Below, in pieces: positions 9,741-18,106 of a stretch of 64,000 nucleotides of DNA. The first letter of the stretch is position 1; each line of letters opens with the position of its first letter. Source of the stretch: Vibrio sp. JC009. Lineage in GTDB: Bacteria; Pseudomonadota; Gammaproteobacteria; Enterobacterales; Vibrionaceae. Position numbers and translations under genes: made by a program. Under the pieces are notes generated by a model. That model saw nothing but the letters and a program-made list of their open reading frames with translations, was not told the origin of the DNA and did no database searches. The stretch spans positions 806,001-870,000 of the forward strand of contig NZ_CP092107.1 in assembly GCF_029016485.1 (NCBI RefSeq). The letters run 5' to 3'.

Positions 9741-11546
9741 TTACTGGAAGTTCTTAAACTGCAATTCCACTAACCGGCGATACAGCTCGCAGCTCTCCAG
9801 CAATGAGTTGTGGTCACCCAGATCAACCAGGCTGCCTTCTTCCAGTACCGCTATTTTGTCAGCATGCTGAATTGTGGAAAGCCGGTGAGCGATAATCAGT
9901 GTCGTCCGGTTATGCATCAGGCTTTCAAGCGCCTGCTGAACCTTGTATTCACTTTCACTGTCCAGAGCACTGGTTGCTTCATCTAACAGCAGAATATGCG
10001 GATCTTTTAAAATCGCCCTGGCAATGGCGATTCTCTGGCGCTGGCCTCCGGACAGCCTGACACCCCGCTCACCAAGAAAACTGTAATAGCCATCCGGCAG
10101 GTCGATGATAAACTCATGCGCATTGGCCTTTTTAGCCGCTTCAATCACCTCTTCATCGGTGGCTTCCGGTCTGCCATAGCGGATATTGTGCATCACATCC
10201 GAGCTGAACAGTGCCGGTTGCTGAGGAACCAGCGCCATCATCTGCCGCAGATCTTTCGGGTCAGTCCGTTTGATATCAACGCCACCTAACCGGATCACGC
10301 CGGACTGAGGGTCATAAAAACGCTGTATCAGTTCAAATACCGTGGTTTTTCCTGCACCAGACGGACCAACCAGAGCCAGAACTTTGCCTTTTTCCGCCTT
10401 TAATGTGAGCTTCTCGGTCGCAGACTGGTCAGGCCGTGACGGATAACTGAAAGTCACCTGATCAAACAAAACCTCGGCTTCCAGCTCAGATGCAGAAACC
10501 ACATCGTCCACCGGGGGCTGGATATTGCTACGGACCTGCAGCACTTCAACCAGTCGCTCTGTTGCGCCCGCCGCTCTTTGCAGCTCCCCAAGCACTTCCG
10601 AAACCGTTGCCATGGAGGATGCCACCAGGATGGAATAAAAAACAAAAGCCCCTAAGTCGCCACCGCTCATCCTGCCTGAAATCACATCGCTGCCACCAAC
10701 CCAGAGCATGCCGGTTATGGCCCCAAAGACAATCACAATAACACCGGCAATCAAAAGCGCTCTTTGCTGAACCCTCTGCCTTCCGATAAGAAAGGCTCTT
10801 TCTACCTCATTAAAAAACAGCTCGCTCTCTTCCTCTTCCCTGCTATAACTCTGAACCGTTTTAATATTTTCAATCGCCTCACCGGCATAACTGCCCACAT
10901 CAGACATGGAGTCCTGACTCTTGCGCGATAGCGCTCTTACCTTGCGTCCGTAGTAAAGAATCGGAGCCAGGATTAATGGAACAGCAAGCAGAACGACAAA
11001 GGTCAGTTTTATATTGGTGGCAAAAAGCATCATCACTGCGCCAATTAGCAATAAAGTACTGCGCATTGCCATTGAAAATGAGGAACCAATGATGGTCTGA
11101 AGCAGAGTGGTGTCTGTGGTGATCCGGGACATAATGTCGCCACTGCCACAGGTTTCAAAATAGCCCGGAGGCAGAGTGATCACATGATTAAAAACCGCCA
11201 TACGGATATCGGCACTGACCCGTTCCCCCAGCCAGGAAACAAGATAGAAACGGGCGTAGGTCCCGACACCAATCATGCTGGTAACAATCATGATAAACAT
11301 GATGGCCATTTGCAGTTGCTCAGAGGAGTGCTGGGCAAAACCAGAGTCGATCATCATCCGAAGTGCCTGCCCCACAGAAAGGGTCAGTGCGGCGGTAAAA
11401 ACCAGGGCAAACAGCGCAGCTATGGTGCGCATTCGGTAAGGCCGGATAAACTGACGCAGCTCCAGCAGTATGGCTAAACGCTTGCTTTTGTCAGGTGTAT
11501 TCTTACCCTGTAGTTCATCGGCAACTGCCGCTCTGCTCCCCTGCAT
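9741..11546 (-). CDS. ABC exporter half-transporter (MsbA/LmrA type)
   Basis: A fused transmembrane and ATPase protein of 601 residues that would work as a dimer in the inner membrane. The N-terminal half carries six hydrophobic helices (for example TIAALFALVFTAALTLSVGQ) and the coupling region SYSREEEESELFFNEVE. The ATPase half has Walker A GPSGAGKTT at 394-402, Q-loop ALVPQQPALFSS, signature LSGGQRQRIAIARA, Walker B ILLLDEATSALDSESE and H-loop IIAHRLSTI, so it looks catalytically complete. The substrate may be lipid, peptide or drug; the sequence does not tell. A single gene, convergent with glpR. Confidence 0.9.
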   Translation of the reverse strand: MQGSRAAVADELQGKNTPDKSKRLAILLELRQFIRPYRMRTIAALFALVFTAALTLSVGQALRMMIDSGFAQHSSEQLQMAIMFIMIVTSMIGVGTYARFYLVSWLGERVSADIRMAVFNHVITLPPGYFETCGSGDIMSRITTDTTLLQTIIGSSFSMAMRSTLLLIGAVMMLFATNIKLTFVVLLAVPLILAPILYYGRKVRALSRKSQDSMSDVGSYAGEAIENIKTVQSYSREEEESELFFNEVERAFLIGRQRVQQRALLIAGVIVIVFGAITGMLWVGGSDVISGRMSGGDLGAFVFYSILVASSMATVSEVLGELQRAAGATERLVEVLQVRSNIQPPVDDVVSASELEAEVLFDQVTFSYPSRPDQSATEKLTLKAEKGKVLALVGPSGAGKTTVFELIQRFYDPQSGVIRLGGVDIKRTDPKDLRQMMALVPQQPALFSSDVMHNIRYGRPEATDEEVIEAAKKANAHEFIIDLPDGYYSFLGERGVRLSGGQRQRIAIARAILKDPHILLLDEATSALDSESEYKVQQALESLMHNRTTLIIAHRLSTIQHADKIAVLEEGSLVDLGDHNSLLESCELYRRLVELQFKNFQ

Positions 11547-11628
11547 CCAACCCTCATCTGCAAATAACTGAGACCTTAATCAAAGTTTAATAGATACCGC
11601 AGAGAAGGTTGGAAATTTTATAAAAATG

Positions 11629-12549
11629 TTAAATAGAGCGAATCCGAAAAGAGGCTTTTTTCAGAAATTTTGCTGCAAAACTATTCATCAGGCTGGCGAC
11701 AATAATCAGAGCAATCCCTGTGATCTGGTAGTTAGAAAAACTTTCATCAAAGAAAGTCAGCTGCCAGACCACAGTAAAAATCAGGTTGGTGTAGATTAGC
11801 GGTGCGACCTGAGAATTACTCTCTGCCAACTGATATGCTTTGGAGCGGAAAATCTGGTTGGACACCACAGCAACCGAAAAGATAAGCATTGAACCCCAGA
11901 TCCATAAATGTTCATCCGGACTTAGCAGCAGACTCTGATCTTCCGGGCTGGTTCCGGTGACAAAAATTAAAGGCACAAGGCATGCCGAGGCAATAATAAA
12001 TGTCCATCCATTCAGAGACATCAGCGCCATATCTCCCTTACTCGCCCTGAACAGGCTCACCTGAGAACCGGCATTAAACAGACCTGCCGCCAGACCCAGC
12101 AAGAGCTCTGGCTTAAGCTGAATGCCCGAAACATCTCCGGCCAGCATTATCACGCCAACAAAGGTGGCAACCAGGCCAAACTTGGTTTCTGTCTTGATCT
12201 GTACCTTAAAAAACAGCTTCTCCAGAACAGGGATAAACAGTGGCCCGGTAGCAAATAACACTACGCCCTCAACCAGTGACAGCACTTCCAGTGACTTCAG
12301 AAAACAGAGCTGGCAACCAACGATACACAGGGCTCTCATCACTATCGGTTTAATTATTGACCGCGCCGGCAGAAACTGTCTGAATGCAACGGCTCCGGTT
12401 AACAGAATAAGTGCTGGGATCAGCAGACGCAGCAACGCCAGCAGCTCGGTACTCATGGTTCCGGACAGTGACTTTGAAAACAGACCTGTTAAAGAAAGGC
12501 TAAAGGTGGAGGCAAGCATATATAGCGTGGCATAAAGGTTCGCTGGCAT
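11629..12549 (-). CDS. EamA/DMT-family transporter
   Basis: Inner-membrane transporter of 306 residues with ten predicted helices in two EamA repeats, starting with MLASTFSLSLTGLFSKSLSG and ending with LIYTNLIFTVVWQLTFFDES and SNYQITGIALIIVASLMNSF. Family members export amino acids, purines or other metabolites. The substrate is not predictable. The upstream region holds a perfect inverted repeat (12633-12649) that could be an operator. Confidence 0.85.
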   Translation of the reverse strand: MPANLYATLYMLASTFSLSLTGLFSKSLSGTMSTELLALLRLLIPALILLTGAVAFRQFLPARSIIKPIVMRALCIVGCQLCFLKSLEVLSLVEGVVLFATGPLFIPVLEKLFFKVQIKTETKFGLVATFVGVIMLAGDVSGIQLKPELLLGLAAGLFNAGSQVSLFRASKGDMALMSLNGWTFIIASACLVPLIFVTGTSPEDQSLLLSPDEHLWIWGSMLIFSVAVVSNQIFRSKAYQLAESNSQVAPLIYTNLIFTVVWQLTFFDESFSNYQITGIALIIVASLMNSFAAKFLKKASFRIRSI

Positions 12550-12632
12550 TTTCTTCTCTTAGAATTCATCAGATACAGGGCTATTTTAGTGAATCAGAGA
12601 AAAAGAAAAATCGATTTAAATTAACCAAAAAT

Positions 12633-12649
12633 GTAAGTAAAACTTACAA
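12633..12649. promoter_or_regulatory. Perfect inverted repeat in the eamA promoter region
   Basis: TGTAAGT and ACTTACA flank a 3-base AAA spacer. It lies about 85 bases upstream of the EamA start and about 120 bases before the small Cys-rich gene. The shape is that of a dimeric repressor operator (for example TetR or MarR type), but the regulator is unknown. Confidence 0.45.
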
Positions 12650-12771
12650 ATGCAGAATCTGCCTTGTTTATTATTTTAAAAGCTGCCGACGTTTATTCCC
12701 GAACTGGCTGTTGACCCCTGCAGTCATGCATCGCACAATGTGCGGCCGGAATAAGAGTTAGGAAACCTGTA

Positions 12772-12933
12772 ATGAGAAAATGCTGTGGCAACTGCCGTCA
12801 ATTTGAAAGAAATTCTGGCAAACCTGTTGATATATGCGGTGCCTGGGGAAACCCGACCAAAGCAGACAGAGCCGCCTGCGAATTCTGGATTATGGTAGAG
12901 AAGAAAAACAAAAGAGACAGCTCTGACGCATAA
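12772..12933 (+). CDS. Small cysteine-rich protein, possible metal-binding knuckle
   Basis: A 53-residue product starting at ATG 12772 with a plausible ribosome site (TTAGGAAACC) just upstream. It begins MRKCCGNCRQFER, continues VDICGAWGNPTKADRAACEF and ends in a basic tail. The five cysteines (CC-x2-C, a single Cys in ICGAW, and AACEFW) are spaced as in a small zinc or iron-sulphur binding knuckle. It lacks membrane segments. Codon use and the start signal suggest a real gene; I cannot name the family. Confidence 0.6.
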   Translation: MRKCCGNCRQFERNSGKPVDICGAWGNPTKADRAACEFWIMVEKKNKRDSSDA

Positions 12934-12947
12934 TCAGCAAAAGCCGG

Positions 12948-13802
12948 TTATTTCCTAAACGGTCGAAACGTGTCTTCTATCTGGCGATAAAGCGTATAAA
13001 CCCAGGGCTTGGCGTCTTCGTGCAGTTCAAGCGGGCGAACCCTTGGGTCTTCCGGTGCAATCACCACCTCAATATTGGAAAGGCCGGTATCGTACGCAAG
13101 AATAAACAGTTCTTCGATATTTTTGTCCCCCATTGCAAGACAGCCCACGGAAGAAGATTTGCCATGGATAAAGATGTTGCCTCCGGGATCAGCTCTCCGT
13201 TCCGCCAGCGCCCATTTCCGGTCAAACTCATTGGGGTAATTCAGCTCCAGCGATAAATGGAACTTACTGCCCGGATTAAGCCCTACAATTTGATAAATCC
13301 CCTCGGGAACCTGTTTATCGCCCTCGGTCAGTTTAGGGCCGGGGCCACCACTGGCTCCCCAGATAAAATAGCGCTTAATAAATCTGGGCTGATTCTGTTT
13401 ATCAAAAGCCCAGGCCTCAAGGATATGCTGTCCTTTAATGGCCAGAAGAGTCAGTTTTTCAGGTGGGTAAGCAACGGATGCACTTTCAAACAGGGGAATA
13501 AGCTCTCCGCGGGCAACTGGTGAAAAGACTTCTACCGCTTCACCCAGCGTTCGTTTCTGTTCTGTCTCCTTCGCTTGTGTCATAGATTCACCATCCTCAG
13601 AAAAGCCATAAGCCGGGAGTATCAGACAACAAAACAAGAAACACGATAAAACTGACTTCAAAGCTTTCCCCGGACTAATTACTGGTACTGGTATTATATC
13701 TACGGACTTATTCCTGACAATAACGGAGCATGAGTTCCATGAGAACATAGCAGTGCATGCAACGCCTGAAACGGCAGCTCTGTATGACTTGGGATATTCC
13801 AT
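12948..13802 (-). CDS. L,D-transpeptidase-like (YkuD/ErfK) protein
   Basis: Periplasmic protein with a YkuD catalytic domain, the fold that makes L,D cross-links in peptidoglycan or attaches Braun lipoprotein. The hallmark is HGKSSSVGCLAMG, with His213 and the nucleophile Cys221 (numbered from 13802). A preceding GNIFIHG strand and the WGASGGPGPKLTEGDKQVPE loop also fit. A signal peptide (SVLSCFLFCCLILPAYG) starts about 50 residues in, so the true start is probably a non-ATG codon near 13660, not the ATG at 13802. Relatives such as YafK have this organisation. Single gene, facing the small Cys-rich gene. Confidence 0.8.
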   Translation of the reverse strand: MEYPKSYRAAVSGVACTAMFSWNSCSVIVRNKSVDIIPVPVISPGKALKSVLSCFLFCCLILPAYGFSEDGESMTQAKETEQKRTLGEAVEVFSPVARGELIPLFESASVAYPPEKLTLLAIKGQHILEAWAFDKQNQPRFIKRYFIWGASGGPGPKLTEGDKQVPEGIYQIVGLNPGSKFHLSLELNYPNEFDRKWALAERRADPGGNIFIHGKSSSVGCLAMGDKNIEELFILAYDTGLSNIEVVIAPEDPRVRPLELHEDAKPWVYTLYRQIEDTFRPFRK

Positions 13803-14288
13803 AACAAAACAAACAACATAAATACAATAACCACAGGCGAAGTGCAGAAACTACCAATCTTTTTACAATAGGATCGGATAATCAGCACCCGGTGATCAGA
13901 ACTAGAACTCATTCCACGCTACCTTCTCATTCGCCAGTGAGCCACAAAGAAAATAGTAACTCATTATTATTCAATATGTTATTTTATATAACCAGAAATT
14001 ATGGTCTTTATAGAATCACAAAGGCGGCACTATGATGTAATGCTTGTTTCTAGTAAAGTCTTAAAGCTGCACTTTCAACACTTTCTTACAATTTGGTGAA
14101 CAACTGAAATCTGTCTGTAACAATTTTCAGGTTTGTTGATCCAGTTAAAAAGGTGGCAGGATAAACTTTGTAAAGAATACGTTAATTAAGGCATGATAAA
14201 TAACTAAAATCTTGAGATTAGTAACGTCAGTAGGCGGCAAATTGGTCTACGCTATGTATTGGTTAATAACGAATAAGAACAAAGAGAC
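13803..14288. other. Intergenic region upstream of the first histidine kinase
   Basis: Nearly 500 AT-rich bases without a supported gene. A minus-strand frame at 13700-13912 overlaps the transpeptidase start and looks spurious. The last 100 bases must contain the promoter of the histidine kinase operon. I see no clear RNA gene or known operator. Confidence 0.4.
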
Positions 14289-15851
14289 ATGACCGTATTT
14301 TTGAAGTCAATTTCAGTTAAACTGAGGATAGCATTTATCGTTATGCTTTCGATCCTCTGCCTGCTGGTTTTTCTCCTTTTTGACTACCTGCAATTTAGCA
14401 AGGTCAGTACACTATTGGATAATATGTACGACCACCCTGTTACCGTTTCCAAAGCGGTGAACCAGATTGAGCTGAATATCGTCCTGATCCACAGAGAAAT
14501 GAAAGACATCGCTCTGGGCAAAGATCTTAAAACCGCTGAAAGCGTGGTTGAAGAACTCCACGATGACACCTTAAAAAGATTCGATATTCTGCACGACCGT
14601 TTCCTTGGCGACCTGGATGAGATACAAAAACTCGAACAGTTATTTATCGACTGGGCTCCTATCCGACAAAAGGTCTTTAACTACCGCTCCCTGAACCGGC
14701 CAGATCTGGCGTACAACATCACCATCTCCGAAGGTGCCAATCACATTCAACGGCTAACGGCGGTGGTGAGCAGCATTAAGCACTTCGCCGAAAACAAACT
14801 GGATAACTTTTACAAAGATACAAAATACGCAGCCTTTAAGAACCTTTCGCTGGTGCTGATTCTCACCGCCCTGGCTATCATCATGTTTCTGATTGCCAGC
14901 TATTTTGTTGCACAGAGCATCAACTCTCAATTGGAAAAGCTCTCTTCATTTTCAAAGCAGGTTTCTGAAGGTGACCTTTCCGCTGAGATAGAGATAACCG
15001 GCAATAACGAAATTGATGATCTCAGTAAAGATGTGGTCATTATGCGTGATAGCCTGAAACAGCAGATTTTTAAAACCCAGACCTCAAATAAACAGCTGCT
15101 TGAATCAGAAAAACTGGCTGCATTGGGCGGCCTGGTTGCCGGTGTTGCTCATGAAGTGAATACGCCACTGGGAATTTCGATTACCGCCACTTCTGTCATT
15201 AAGGATATCCGGGACGACCTTCTGGAGGCATTTAAGTCGCAGACTCTGACCAGCGCCCAATTTGAAGATCTGATGGAACGGCTTACCATAAGCTCCGATA
15301 TGCTGGATGAGAACCTTAACCGGGGTACCCGCCTTATCCATGATTTTAAACTGACCGCAGTGGATCAGATCACCGACAGCAAATGTTCCTTTAACCTGAA
15401 GGAGATCCTCAAGGCACTGCTTTCCAGTCTGTACCCAGAAACCCGGAAAGTACCGGTTGTCCCGGTATTGATGGGCAATGATGAGGTGATGATGATCAGT
15501 CATCCGGGGGCAATTACTCAAATTGTCTCCAACCTTGTGGTGAACAGTGCAAGACACGCGTTTTTTGACCAGTCTGAGCCGGACATTAATATTTCCTTCA
15601 GAGAGTCCGGAAACAATATCATTCTGGAATACAGAGATAACGGATGTGGAATTGACAGCTCTCTGCATGAAAAGGTATTTGAACCATTTTTCTCCACCAA
15701 CCGGGCTAACGGTCTGGGCCTTAATCTGGTGGATACCCTGATTCATGAACGGCTTAAAGGTAATATGAGCTTTACATCCAGCCGCGGGCAGGGCGTGCAT
15801 TTTGTATTTACCATTCCGCAGGAGCTGGAAAATGAAAACGGTCTGGTCTGA
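14289..15851 (+). CDS. Sensor histidine kinase with HAMP domain
   Basis: Membrane sensor kinase of 520 residues. Helix 1 (IVMLSILCLLVFLLFDYL) and helix 2 (LSLVLILTALAIIMFLIASY) enclose an all-helical periplasmic domain of about 150 residues. A HAMP segment follows, then a dimerisation/phosphoacceptor helix with EKLAALGGLVAGVAHEVNTP, phosphoacceptor His288. The ATPase domain has an N box (QIVSNLVVNSARHAF), G1 (YRDNGCGID) and G2 (NGLGLNLV). The DHp sequence is nearly identical to that of the next gene, so the pair arose by duplication and share phosphotransfer specificity. The next gene starts 20 bases after the stop; they form an operon. No receiver is encoded in this protein. Confidence 0.9.
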   Translation: MTVFLKSISVKLRIAFIVMLSILCLLVFLLFDYLQFSKVSTLLDNMYDHPVTVSKAVNQIELNIVLIHREMKDIALGKDLKTAESVVEELHDDTLKRFDILHDRFLGDLDEIQKLEQLFIDWAPIRQKVFNYRSLNRPDLAYNITISEGANHIQRLTAVVSSIKHFAENKLDNFYKDTKYAAFKNLSLVLILTALAIIMFLIASYFVAQSINSQLEKLSSFSKQVSEGDLSAEIEITGNNEIDDLSKDVVIMRDSLKQQIFKTQTSNKQLLESEKLAALGGLVAGVAHEVNTPLGISITATSVIKDIRDDLLEAFKSQTLTSAQFEDLMERLTISSDMLDENLNRGTRLIHDFKLTAVDQITDSKCSFNLKEILKALLSSLYPETRKVPVVPVLMGNDEVMMISHPGAITQIVSNLVVNSARHAFFDQSEPDINISFRESGNNIILEYRDNGCGIDSSLHEKVFEPFFSTNRANGLGLNLVDTLIHERLKGNMSFTSSRGQGVHFVFTIPQELENENGLV

Positions 15852-15871
15852 AGAGCAAATAAAGGATTGAT

Positions 15872-17815
15872 ATGAAGAGAGTTAAGCTGGAAGACAGTAT
15901 CAAAAGCCCTATCTTCAGTGGAATTGGTAAACGCATCATTCTTATCATGGTGCTTATCAGTAGTACCGTAACCTTATCGGCCACACTGCTTCAGCTCTCC
16001 TGGGACTATACCCGGGAGTTTAACGCAGTGGAGGCAAGGCATCAGGAAATCCAGATGGTGCACGTGCCTTTGCTTGCGGCTTCCCTGTGGGAGTTCGACC
16101 TCAAACTGGTACAACAGCGTCTGGAAGGACTGGTGAACCTGCCAAGAATCAATTATCTGGAAATCCGCTCCGCGCACGATAATTTTACCGCAGGTAAAGC
16201 AATCCCGGTAAACAGGGTAATTAACGGCTACCCGGTGGTCTACCGGAAAACACCCAGCTCAAAGGCAGAATACCTTGGCACGCTTTACGTTCACTCTGAT
16301 GCTCAGGAGATTTATGATTACCTGATTGAACAGTTTGTGGCCACCCTGATAATCAACGGTATTAAAACCATGATTGTCTGTCTGGTTATCCTCTTTGTGA
16401 TTAATGAAAGTATTAACAAACGAATATTCCTGATTGCGCGTTACCTGAGAAACTATAATCCCCGCCATCCAAGAAAACCTCTGGTTCTGCGCCACAGAAA
16501 AATCCTGATGTCTAAGCAGGATGAAGTGAAGTGGCTGGGAGATGAAACCAACCGGATCACCAACCGTCTGACCACTCTGTATAAAAACATCAAGTACGAA
16601 CAGGAACGCTTTACCGACTTTGCTAACGTTTCTTCGGACTGGTTGTGGGAAACCAACTCGGACGGCAGCCTGATTTACGTTTCTACTGAGATGGAAAAAC
16701 ACCTCAGTATTGATCCGGCCAATTATCCGAATATCACTGAGCTGGAGATATTTGAGTCGGCAAATAACTTTCTTGGATACATCAATGACAAAATGTCATT
16801 TGAATTCTGTCAGGAAAAAGTGGAGATCAATGGCGTCACTCACTACCTGCTGCTTCAGGCTATCGCCAATTATCATGAAGGCGAATTCCTTGGTTTCAGG
16901 GGAACGGCCATCGATATTACCGTGCTGCAAAAAGCCCTTATTGACCTTGAAGAGCTGAATGAGAACCTGGAGAAGAAGGTAGAAGAGCGTACCCATGATC
17001 TGAAAGCCAGTATGGAAAACCTGGAAAGAACTCAGGAAAAACTGGTGGAATCAGAAAAACTGGCGGCATTAGGTGGACTGGTTTCCGGTGTTGCCCATGA
17101 AGTAAACACGCCGCTTGGTATATCCGTAACCGCAGCCTCCATTATTCAGGAGATTGTAACCGAGCTGAACAAAGCCTTCGAAGCTCAGACTCTGACCAGT
17201 ACCCAATTCTCCGCTCTGATGAGCAGAATGAACGATACTAACGCCATGCTGGAAGATAACCTGAACCGCGCAGCTAAACTTATCCGTGACTTTAAACAGA
17301 CCGCGGTTGATCAGGTGTCCGAAAGCCGCAGCCAGTTTGCGATTCAGAAAGTGCTTGAATCGCTGCTTGCCAGTCTGCACTCCAGAACGAAAAAAGTGCC
17401 GGTTGAACCGGAAATTATCGGAGACGATAAACTGCTGATGAACAGCCTGCCGGGCGTTCTGACTCAGGTGGTATCCAACCTGATACTGAACAGTGTTAAC
17501 CATGCCTTTAAAGATGCGGAAAAACCGGAAATAACACTGAACTTTACCGAAGACGGAGACAACGTCGTGTTTGAATACCGCGACAACGGCTGCGGCGTAG
17601 ACGAAGCGCTGCACCAGAAAATATTTGAGCCATTCTATACCACCACACGAGGCCGTGGCGGCTCTGGTCTGGGGCTGAACCTGGTATTTAACCTTGTACG
17701 CCAGAAGCTTAAGGGCAGCCTTGAATTTGACTCAAAACCGGGGGAAGGTGTGAAGTTTGTGTTTAAGCTACCAAAAGAACTGCCACTGTCGCTGGAAGAG
17801 TTTACTGAAGAGTAG
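15872..17815 (+). CDS. Sensor histidine kinase with PAS domain
   Basis: Membrane sensor kinase of 647 residues, second gene of the operon. Helix 1 ([20 protein letters not shown]) and helix 2 (INGIKTMIVCLVILFVI) bracket a periplasmic domain of about 130 residues. A cytoplasmic PAS domain (FANVSSDWLWETNSDGSLIY through FLGFRGTAIDIT) leads to a coiled coil and the DHp helix with phosphoacceptor His409 (SGVAHEVNTPLGISVTAASI). The ATPase motifs are QVVSNLILNSVNHAF, EYRDNGCGVD and GRGGSGLGLNL. DHp and ATPase regions match the first kinase closely, whereas the sensor halves differ, so two signals probably feed one response regulator, plausibly the HD-GYP protein encoded convergently downstream. Confidence 0.9.
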   Translation: MKRVKLEDSIKSPIFSGIGKRIILIMVLISSTVTLSATLLQLSWDYTREFNAVEARHQEIQMVHVPLLAASLWEFDLKLVQQRLEGLVNLPRINYLEIRSAHDNFTAGKAIPVNRVINGYPVVYRKTPSSKAEYLGTLYVHSDAQEIYDYLIEQFVATLIINGIKTMIVCLVILFVINESINKRIFLIARYLRNYNPRHPRKPLVLRHRKILMSKQDEVKWLGDETNRITNRLTTLYKNIKYEQERFTDFANVSSDWLWETNSDGSLIYVSTEMEKHLSIDPANYPNITELEIFESANNFLGYINDKMSFEFCQEKVEINGVTHYLLLQAIANYHEGEFLGFRGTAIDITVLQKALIDLEELNENLEKKVEERTHDLKASMENLERTQEKLVESEKLAALGGLVSGVAHEVNTPLGISVTAASIIQEIVTELNKAFEAQTLTSTQFSALMSRMNDTNAMLEDNLNRAAKLIRDFKQTAVDQVSESRSQFAIQKVLESLLASLHSRTKKVPVEPEIIGDDKLLMNSLPGVLTQVVSNLILNSVNHAFKDAEKPEITLNFTEDGDNVVFEYRDNGCGVDEALHQKIFEPFYTTTRGRGGSGLGLNLVFNLVRQKLKGSLEFDSKPGEGVKFVFKLPKELPLSLEEFTEE

Positions 17816-17835
17816 TTACTTCTCCCACCATGCCA

Positions 17836-17867
17836 CTCGTTCCCACGCTCCAGCGTGGGAATGCATA
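17836..17867 (+). repeat. Palindromic 32-bp repeat, left copy
   Basis: The unit is CTCG followed by a 22-base perfect hairpin, TTCCCACGCT-CC-AGCGTGGGAA (17840-17861), and ATGCATA. An exact inverted copy lies at 18026-18057. The spacing, palindromic core and placement in an intergenic space between convergent genes are those of REP/REPIN-type elements. It also could fold as a bidirectional terminator, but it has no T tract. Confidence 0.8.
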
Positions 17868-18025
17868 CCTCGGCTTAAGGCGTAATGCATAACGCACAAC
17901 AGCCAATAATCCAAATCAGAACACCGCAAGAAATAACCCATTGAATTAGAAGAGTAAAATAGATTAACGTGAAGAAAGGGGAAATATTCTGATCGTTATA
18001 TGGTGTGTGATCTCTTTGGCTCTGA

Positions 18026-18057
18026 TATGCATTCCCACGCTGGAGCGTGGGAACGAG
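18026..18057 (-). repeat. Palindromic 32-bp repeat, right (inverted) copy
   Basis: Exact reverse complement of 17836-17867, all 32 bases. The two copies are separated by 158 bases with no gene. A more diverged relative of the same palindrome is at about 46503-46528. No transposase of the REP-associated (RAYT) type is in the window. Confidence 0.8.
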
Positions 18058-18106
18058 GGATCACTTTAGAGCGTGAAGGTAAGGAAAGCAGGGGGGAGTA
18101 AAGATA

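Noticed and set aside
15105..15800. 231-codon minus-strand frame inside the first histidine kinase
   Set aside because: Antisense to a kinase with all conserved motifs; an equivalent shadow occurs in the sister kinase, showing it reflects the kinase sequence.
17836..18057. Inverted repeats considered as the ends of an insertion sequence or a CRISPR array
   Set aside because: The 158 bases between contain no transposase, there are only two copies in opposite orientation, and each copy is itself a hairpin.
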